Of a stretch of 64,000 nucleotides of DNA, positions 57,670-64,000 are shown piece after piece. Location: NCBI RefSeq assembly GCF_030272615.1, contig NC_081405.1, positions 477,599,008 to 477,663,007 of the forward strand, written 5' to 3'. Position numbers and translations under genes: made by a program. The notes under the pieces are model-generated. The model made no database searches and was not told where the DNA came from. It saw only the letters and a program-made list of their open reading frames with translations. Position 1 is the first letter of the stretch. Every line of letters begins with the position of its first letter. This stretch comes from Cryptomeria japonica. Lineage: Eukaryota; Streptophyta; Pinopsida; Cupressales; Cupressaceae.

Positions 57670-58853
57670 TGTTGGCAATATGGATGAATTGATTATGTGT
57701 TGCATTGATGTTTTGTCACTGATGTCAACACTAGCTGTTTTGGTTGGTTATTGATAGACAAGTTTTGGTTACCAGTAGAAGATCTTGTGTTATCGGTAAT
57801 TTTTTAAGGTGGTTACCAGAAAATAGTTTTTGGTTACCGATAGAAGATCTTGTGTTACCAGTAAGGGTTTAAGGTGGTTACCGCCAAATGGTTTTTGGTT
57901 ATCGGTAGAAGATCGTGTGTTACTGGTAAGGGTTTAAGGTTTAACCGATAGAGCTTTCATTGAGAAACATTGACAAAATGCTAAGTGGTGTTGGTGTGGC
58001 TTCTATATGGAATTCAGGATGCAGAAGGTGATCCTTGATCATGCCTGAATTGATTGGTGACATCATTTTGGTTTGGTGGACCCAAATTAGGTCTGGTACC
58101 TATCTAGGTTATGGACTGATATCATGTTAACTTGTTCTCTACATGTTACTAAGATGTTCTATGGATTGATTATTGTTGTTTTGGTCTAAATCCGACATGA
58201 CATATCATTGTAGTATGAATTTATATAATGATCATATTGTAATATATTTTAGGTGGCTGACCTAATTAGTTTAGGCCTTAGGGTTTGTATAAATTAATTT
58301 AAGATCTCATTATAGATTGTGTGTCGTGGTCTTGGAATAATATATCATATGAGAAGGAGATCTAGTCGATCATAGGTGATCAAATTGGGTTTAAGTAAGA
58401 GGTCAAAGGCCTCTGGTATTGAGCTTAACCGAGACTATAATTAGGCATGGTAGATGCTATCTAACATTTCATTCTTCTGGATTGGTGTCCAATTATCTTG
58501 AGGTGGCTATAATGTCTTTGTAGTCAATGAGACTCTTTTTTAATGAGTAGTACCCTCTAGGCAGTGTGCCTTCCTGAATGTGCAGGCTGCTTATTGTATC
58601 ACATACTTTCTGCAGAACTATCATCTAATTGTGGGTAGGCTTTCCACATATAAATCATGGTGTTATGTGGTATGGTTGCATTGTGTTAATTCTTTGTTTC
58701 ATTCTTAAGTTTTATTGCTTATCGGTATGTGTTTTTGCTATTCTGATATTCGATGTTTATGTGCTTCGGTTAAAGGTTATAAGTGGTTTGATTAATATAA
58801 TTTGTTAACAACTAATTCACCCCCCTCTCAGTTGTTCATCAGTTATCCTAACA
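57670..58853 (+). repeat. 3' LTR of element B, with internal triplication
   Basis: 1184 bp, about 95 bp longer than the 5' LTR. The GTTTTGGTTACCRGTAGAAG segment starts at 57762, 57826 and 57891 (spacing about 64 bp), against one copy in the 5' LTR near 12836. The end TATCCTAACA is followed by AATGT. Confidence 0.9.
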
Positions 58854-59003
58854 AATGTCACTTCTGAGATGGCCTTTTCTAAAAGGTATTTGAAGTGCTT
58901 GACAAAGAATTATTTAAGAAAATATAATGTCGGGGATTGGTTGCAAGTGATAGCATCCAATAAGGATCGCAATGTGTATGAGCTACATTATTTCAATATT
59001 TGA
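58854..59003 (+). pseudogene. RPL22: Ribosomal protein eL22 (RPL22), last exon fragment
   Basis: 49 codons and [19 protein letters not shown]...[20 protein letters not shown] followed by YFNI. This is the C-terminal half of the 60S subunit protein eL22, an rRNA-binding protein of the large subunit; the SKRYLKYLTKKYL and IASNKDR.VYELRYFNI blocks are diagnostic. The acidic tail (normally about ten Glu/Asp-rich residues after FNI) is missing because of an early TGA, and several conserved residues are changed (Lys to Asn/Arg, Arg to Gly). Element B separates it from anything upstream, so no intact gene remains. Whether it was an exon of an intron-containing gene or a processed copy is discussed as a finding. 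Confidence 0.85.
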
Positions 59004-59113
59004 TTAAACAATGGAAATAAATTTAATACTGTGATCTTTTCTATGTAATGTTTCTTCCTCTATGTTTAATATATAAAAAAATCCAGTTCATTTCATTAAT
59101 TATTTGTACATTG
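59004..59113 (+). other. Probable eL22 3' UTR remnant
   Basis: AT-rich sequence following the eL22 stop, with AATAAA at 58999-59035 scale (GGAAATAAATTTAATA near 59020). It ends at CATTG (59109-59113), the likely left target duplication of element H. Confidence 0.45.
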
Positions 59114-60321
59114 TGTTGTGATCCAAGAACGCTAAGAGAGGGGGGGGGGGGTGAATCGGTTTTCTACTGAAATGATGAAATTTAACCTTATTAAAACAAC
59201 AAATTAGCAACTGGTAAACATAAAAGTAGATAACAATAAGTAAAAATGCAAGCACAAAGATGACCATCATAACACCTCAGATTTATACGTGGGAAACCTC
59301 AATGAGGAAAAACCATGATGGGATTGGAGACCCACAATATCTATCCACTGATCAGATGAATAAATATTACAATAAGGGGCCTACATATGCATGAAGTCCA
59401 ACAACCTAGAACGCACTTCTCATCACAAAAGGAGTCTCATTGACTACAGAAAAATATCGAACTACAATCTGGAATGAAGAGTGAACTGCTAGAATAACAT
59501 CTCTTATGCCTCAGTACAGTTCTAGTTTAAGCTCAATTTTGGAGGTCTTAAACCTCTTATACAAACCCAATTTGATCACCTATGATTAGCCAAACCTTCT
59601 GCATATTATTACAACCTTAGTCACACATAGACAATCCCATAACCACCTATGACCGTGATCTACAAAGAGATCTTACATCATATTAATACCAACCTGGGAT
59701 CTAAACAATTAGGTCGGCCACCTAAAAGATAATTCAATAAATCCATTATATAAACCCACAAACCAATGATAATCCAAGTCAGTCTAAGACCGAAACAAAA
59801 TTAACCAAAAAATAAATCCAACTGGTAACACATCAAGAGCATCCACCAACACGTTACATAAACCGATCCATAACCTAATAGAATAAGATTAAGACTATAC
59901 CTAAAATAGGTTGCCATAAACCAAATGCAACACTATCAAACAACTGGAACACGAACAAGATAACCATTATTATCCTAAAAATCTTCTATAAGCCGCACCA
60001 ACACCACTTATCGAATCCATCAAAAGATCTTCAATAAAGCTCTATAGGTAGAACGCTTACCGGTAACCAAAAGGATTACTAGAACATATGATAGCTTCCA
60101 TATCACCAAATCCTAAACCAACTGAATGTGACATGCATCTGAATAACATGAATGACCAAACCAAACCAATTCCACCAATTGGAATATACCAGAGACAAAT
60201 CTCTTGATCATCAGCAAAGACCAACCACTCTACCGGAACCTAGTAGATAACCAAAGAAGCTAGTGTTGACATAAATGACAAACATCAATACAACACAAAC
60301 AATTCCTCCAAATTGCCAACA
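59114..60321 (-). repeat. 3' LTR of element H
   Basis: TGTTGTGATCCAAGAACGC (end in element orientation) to TTGCCAACA (start), 1208 bp. It parallels the sequence from 63286. The G-run at 59140-59151 is the loop of the terminal hairpin; the stem is decayed here. Confidence 0.87.
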
Positions 60322-60700
60322 ATCTCCCCCTTTGGAATTAATGGTAATAGTAGATGTGAAAAACATCCAAGTTGCAAACAAGTCTCCCCCAATGGAAGAC
60401 ACCCAATCAAATGATATAATAATGAAGTTCTGAACCAATTATCTCTATACCAATTAACCATTCATAGACCTAAACCAAACTCCCCCAATGGGATACAACC
60501 AATCTAAAATTTTGTTCCTCCCCCTTTGATTGATATCTCTGTTAAGCTCTGTTTTCACATGTATATCTCTCCCCCTTTGACATCAATGCCATAAATTTGA
60601 CATAAACATCAAAGAAAAAACATAGATCCTCTGAACCACATAACTCACTACTCCCCCTAAGTAGTAGCACCATCTCATCAATCTAGAATAAATAATAGTT
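60322..60700 (-). promoter_or_regulatory. 3' UTR of element H with polypurine-tract motif array
   Basis: Plus strand CTCCCCC motifs at about 60323, 60384, 60480, 60519, 60571 and 60652. The first abuts the LTR and is the actual tract; the others repeat it, some within TTTGACATCAATGCCA-like context. Confidence 0.78.
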
Positions 60701-60784
60701 CTGATAATGCATATCGGACCGATGCTAATCAACATCACTCAAGTCTTAACCGGAGGGGTAGAGACCCCCAGTCTGTCTCTAAAG

Positions 60785-61215
60785 TACTTAAATGATTCCT
60801 TAAATCAATTAGACTTCATTTGCTTCCACCTTTTCCTTCAAAAAGTTATACTTGATTGATATGTACTTTGTCTTAGAATGAAATAGCAGATTCTTTGATA
60901 TGTCAATAGCAGCAGAGTTATCACAGTGAATAACTACTAGTTCATTACAATCTACCCTTATATCCTTCAACATTTGCTTCATCCATAGAAATTGTGTACA
61001 ACTAGTAGCGGCGGCAACATACTCAGCTTGAGCAGTAGATAAAGAAGTACATGACTGTTTCTTGCTGATCCATGTAATAAGTTTCTTTCCAAGAAAGAAA
61101 ACTTCATCAGATGAGCTTTTCCAGTAATCTATATCTCCAACCCAATTTGCATCTGTATATGCACATAATGTAAAGTCATCATCTTTAGGATACCACAAAC
61201 CATAAACCATACCTG
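60785..61215 (-). pseudogene. Element H RNase H
   Basis: Open at 60809-61210: YGLWYPKDDDFTLCAYTDANW, TSLSTAQAEYVAAATSC, MKQMLKDIRVDCNE, IHCDNSAAIDISKN and SIKYNFLKEKVEAN. This is a complete copia RNase H core; the Asp/Glu residues of the catalytic set (TDANW, AEY, CDNSA) are present. Bases beyond 60809 towards the 3' end are broken. Confidence 0.87.
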
Positions 61216-61450
61216 AATATCTTTGAAATATATGAAAATCCTAGGTACCAGAGCAAGGAATCAACATAATCAATACCTTCTAAGAATATCCTTTGCAAAC
61301 TTCACAACTTGACCATCTTCATTCAATTTATTCTTAAAAACCCATGTGTTGTCCTTTTCTATCTGATCCAATACCTCTTACATAGCTTTCATCTAACATT
61401 CATCCTTACATGCTTCATCTACCGATGTCAGTTCAATTAAGAAATTAACA
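61216..61450 (-). pseudogene. Element H RT N-terminal remnant
   Basis: Minus strand readable as [15 protein letters not shown]...CKGYS.KVLI-like between 61265 and 61370, the sequence preceding the RT core in sister elements. The core with FVDD is absent: a deletion joins this remnant to RNase H near 61215-61250. Confidence 0.65.
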
Positions 61451-61545
61451 TACCTCATCAGTTGTCAACCTTCTCCTTGTCCAATTATCTTATCTTTAGT
61501 TACTGTTGAATTTTTTGATACTGTCGAAGTAACTGATTCAACATT

Positions 61546-61870
61546 TTATTTTGGTACATGTGTTACCGATTTAGTTATGATCATATCCACTTTAGGTTTC
61601 CTCTCATAAGTTCTGATTTGACCTCTATACCATTCATCCATCTTGACATTAACACTCCACAATTCTCTGCAATCTTTTGTTATAACATCTATATTCTTTG
61701 CTTCCATTTGAATAACCAAGAAATATTCCTTCATCATATCTGGGATAAAACTTTTGAATGGAATCATCTCTTTTGATATAGAATTTACTACCAGTGATTG
61801 TGAAGTGCTTAACATTAGGTGTATGACCAAATCATAACTCATAAAGTGACTTACCGGTAAACCAAACTAG
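61546..61870 (-). pseudogene. Element H integrase C-terminal remnant
   Basis: Frame-shifted equivalent of HELWFGHTP...FGSKCYI...DPRSDEGIFLGYS in Elem1 and C, seen here as KEYFLVIQMEAKNIDVITKD and NVKMDEWYRG. No catalytic D-D-E residues remain; the integrase core is deleted between about 61870 and 62000. Confidence 0.7.
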
Positions 61871-62196
61871 ATCCAAGATCCAAGATCCAACAAATCTTCA
61901 TCGATTAACCTTCAAACTAGCTTCTCCAAGATCAGGAACAGACTTTCAAACCACTAATAGGAGCAATGCAAGATCTATCATTAATTTTCCTCCCCCTAAG
62001 GCGAATGCCTTAGTTACCAGATGCATTTCCTGCAGGTGCATGAACATTCTGCTCCGTTGATTGAGTAACCGATGTATGTGTTTCAGCTAAATGAACATTT
62101 GAGGTATTTGATTCTATTGTTTGATCCTCAAACTTCATAACCCACTTCTTCTCATGCTCCTTTCAAATATCATCAACCTTTTTCTTTCCCTTCTCA

Positions 62197-62520
62197 TTAG
62201 ATTTGCCATTCCCTGCTAGGTAGGTTCTTGTTTTTGCAAAATTTAGCAATATGTCCTACTTTGTTGCATCCATAACAAGTGACATTATTCTTTTGAACTT
62301 CCTTGTTGTGAACTTGACCATTTATCAACCTACATTGATTAGCCATATGTCCAAACTTTCCACACGCATGACATTTTACATTCATTCTACAATCTGCTAT
62401 CCTATGACCATACTTCTTGCAATTGAAACATTGACCAATACCTAAATTATTATTCCGTTTGAATCTATTTCTACATTGACTTTCTATGTGACAAAACTTA
62501 TTGCAAACAAAGCATCTACC
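62197..62520 (-). pseudogene. Element H gag: four CCHC zinc knuckles
   Basis: Consecutive knuckles in one frame: CFVCNKFCHIESQC, CFNCKKYGHRIADC, CHACGKFGHMANQC and CYGCNKVGHIAKFC. All four keep Cys-Cys-His-Cys spacing (2-4-4). The last two match G closely. A Lys/Arg-rich linker lies between the first two. Confidence 0.85.
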
Positions 62521-62559
62521 ATTAAAATTATGTGCATTGGGTTGCCTTATCGATGACCT

Positions 62560-63244
62560 CTAATTTCAGTTGTCTTGTGAATCCTCTTGATTGTTCTTCT
62601 GACTGGATGTATCATCCTAATTTGCAGTATCACAGATTTCTCCATGCTCAAATCCAAGACCTCTAGTGTCTCCACTATCCCTTTGATTCTTCAATAATTT
62701 ATCAAGCTTACCAGAATTAACCTTGAACTTATCTTTGTACTCATTTACAGAATCCATATCACCTCTTAGGATTGTCACCATTCTTTCCAACTCTTGTTCA
62801 TTGGTTTGTGATTGCACACCAATTCAGTTCTCAACACATCATTCTCATGCGCCAACCTAATGCATTCTTTATATCTATCTTTCAAAGATTTAGCAAGATT
62901 TTCTTCATTCTTCTCCTGGTCTTCAATCTCCTTAGACATCCTCATGGTTAGGGCTTGCATTTCATTCTTCATGACACCATTTTCCCGACTCAATTCTGTC
63001 ATAATTCCTTTAAAGAATTATTCTCTTCATCATCTTGGTTTTGTGAATTATCACAAAGTTCTTTCCTTTTAGCTTGTGCAAATGACAACCTCTCTTGCAA
63101 GGTAAAAATGAATTCCTTCACATATCTTAGCTCATATTGCAGTTTCTTGTTCCTCAACCTTTCAGCATCATAGTCTTTAAGTGCTACTTGAAGTTCCTTC
63201 CTCAAAATTATCTCCATATATTCCGAATATAGGATCTTCCTCAA
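62560..63244 (-). pseudogene. Element H gag: N-terminal coiled coil
   Basis: MRKILYSEYMEIILRKELQV...DYDAERLRNKKLQYELR from 63244 aligns with the G gag start (DYDAEKLKNIKLEDDLR). Heptad-rich Leu/Glu/Lys sequence continues to 62617, interrupted by a stop at about 62999 and a frame change near 62800. The ATG is about 30 bases after the primer-binding site (63272-63283, minus TGGTATCAAAGC). Confidence 0.8.
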
Positions 63245-63285
63245 GCTGTTAGACTTATTCTAAAGCACCAGGCTTTGATACCAAT

Positions 63286-64000
63286 TGTTGGGATCTAAGA
63301 ACATTGACATGGGGTGAATCAATGTTCTACTAGAATGATGAATTTTAACCTTATTAACACAACAACTCAGCAAACGGTAAACATAAAAGAAGATAACAAT
63401 AAGTAACAATGAAACCACAATGATGAACACCATAACACTAGAAATATATATGTGGAAAACCTCAATGAGGAAAAACCACAATGGGATTAGATACCCACAA
63501 TATCTACCTACTGATTAGATGAATAAATATTACAATAAGGGGCATGCACATGCAGGAAGGCCAACAGCCTAGAGAACACTTTTGATCACAAAAGGAGTCT
63601 CACTGACTATAGAAAAACATCAGACTACAATCCATAAAGAAGAGTGAACTGCTAGATTAACATCTCCTATGCTTGAGTATAGTTCTTGTTTAATCTCAAT
63701 GTCGAAGGTCTTAAACCTCTTATACAAACCCAATTGAATCACCTATGATCGACCAAACCTTCTACATATGATTACAACCTTATTCACACACAAACAATCA
63801 CATAACCACACATGACCATGATCTACAAAGAGATCATACATCAAATTTATACCAACCCAAGACCTAAACAATTAGGTTGGCCACCTAAAAGATAATATAA
63901 TACATCCATTACATAAACCTGCAAAACAATGATAATCCAAGTTGGCCTAAGACCAAAACAACATTAACCAAACAATAAATCCAACTAGTAACGCATCAGG
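63286..64000 (-). repeat. 5' LTR of element H, partial
   Basis: TGTTGGGATCTAAGAACATT onward matches the 3' LTR of H (59114 onward) to the window end. Perfect 10-bp hairpin AGAACATTGA/TCAATGTTCT at 63298-63328 with a short GGGG loop. Confidence 0.85.

Larger units (their letters stand above)
12744..58853 (+). mobile_element. Element B: Ty1/copia retrotransposon expanded by nested insertions
   Basis: 5' LTR 12744-13832 and 3' LTR 57670-58853 share TGTTGGCAATATGGATGAAT starts and TATCCTAACA ends. The flanks AGTGT (12739) and AATGT (58854) differ at one base and fit an old 5-bp target duplication. Its own coding sequence is in four pieces: 13891-15493, 33045-33161, 34267-36152 and 56901-57318, separated by element C, a solo LTR and element F. 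Joined in order the pieces give gag, protease, integrase, RT and RNase H without overlap. B is the oldest dated layer of the nest. Confidence 0.88.
59114..64000 (-). mobile_element. Element H: internally deleted copia retrotransposon (runs off window)
   Basis: 3' LTR 59114-60321, internal region 60322-63285, 5' LTR from 63286 past the window end. Gag and knuckles, fragments of integrase C-terminus, RT N-terminus and RNase H are in copia order, but the internal region is only about 3.0 kb, so protease, most of integrase and most of RT are deleted. Gag is of the G type. H therefore links the four-knuckle gag to a copia pol. Confidence 0.85.

Overview
This window is intergenic, retrotransposon-packed DNA from a large plant nuclear genome. 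The evidence is the LTR elements with the plant initiator-Met-tRNA primer site (TGGTATCAGAGC), plant-type LINE with a C-terminal RNase H, chromodomain Ty3/gypsy, TAG/TAA-riddled reading frames and only one recognisable cellular gene fragment. The style (very deep nesting, long divergent LTRs, several kb of AT-rich filler) suits a gymnosperm, probably a conifer, but I infer this only from overall character. No complete host gene, tRNA, rRNA or CRISPR array is visible.

Layout. (1) 1-9673: 3' end of element A (decayed accessory ORF, then its 3' LTR), whose LTR is split by Elem1, a structurally complete Ty1/copia element on the minus strand (2658-9358, target-site duplication CTCTA). (2) 9674-12743: old sequence with a broken 179-codon ORF of unknown function. 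(3) 12744-58853: one Ty1/copia element, B, blown up to about 46 kb by insertions. Copia element C (15494-33039, TSD GATAG) sits in its integrase, and inside C is D (20265-31227, TSD GAGAA), a TGTA...TACA unit that itself holds a 5'-truncated LINE (23335-29772) carrying an extra third ORF. A solo LTR lies at 33162-34266. A chromodomain Ty3/gypsy element, F (36153-56900, minus), sits in B's RNase H. F has a solo LTR in its 3' LTR, element G (about 39.9-45.4 kb, minus) in its integrase, and E (46526-53196, TSD CAAGC) in its reverse transcriptase. (4) 58854-59003: the last 49 codons of a ribosomal protein eL22 gene, split by B. (5) 59114-64000: element H, a deleted copia copy on the minus strand running off the window.

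How the parts relate. Two copia groups are present. Elem1, B and C have a conventional one-knuckle gag followed by PR-IN-RT-RNase H. G and H have a different gag (long coiled coil plus four CCHC knuckles). H still has pol remnants, whereas G has in place of pol a single 1017-codon accessory ORF, also present in A; G and A therefore look like non-autonomous partners of H-like elements. E carries a separate 1200-codon ORF behind a repeat-rich, TATA-containing promoter-like region.

Most interesting: the G/A accessory ORF, the ORF-bearing E unit with its four hairpin repeats, the LINE third ORF, a hairpin at LTR 3' ends whose stem covaries between families, arrays of polypurine-tract-like motifs before the LTRs, and retroelement insertion at what looks like the splice acceptor of the eL22 exon. 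Boundaries were read by eye; all homology statements come from recognising motifs, not from a search.
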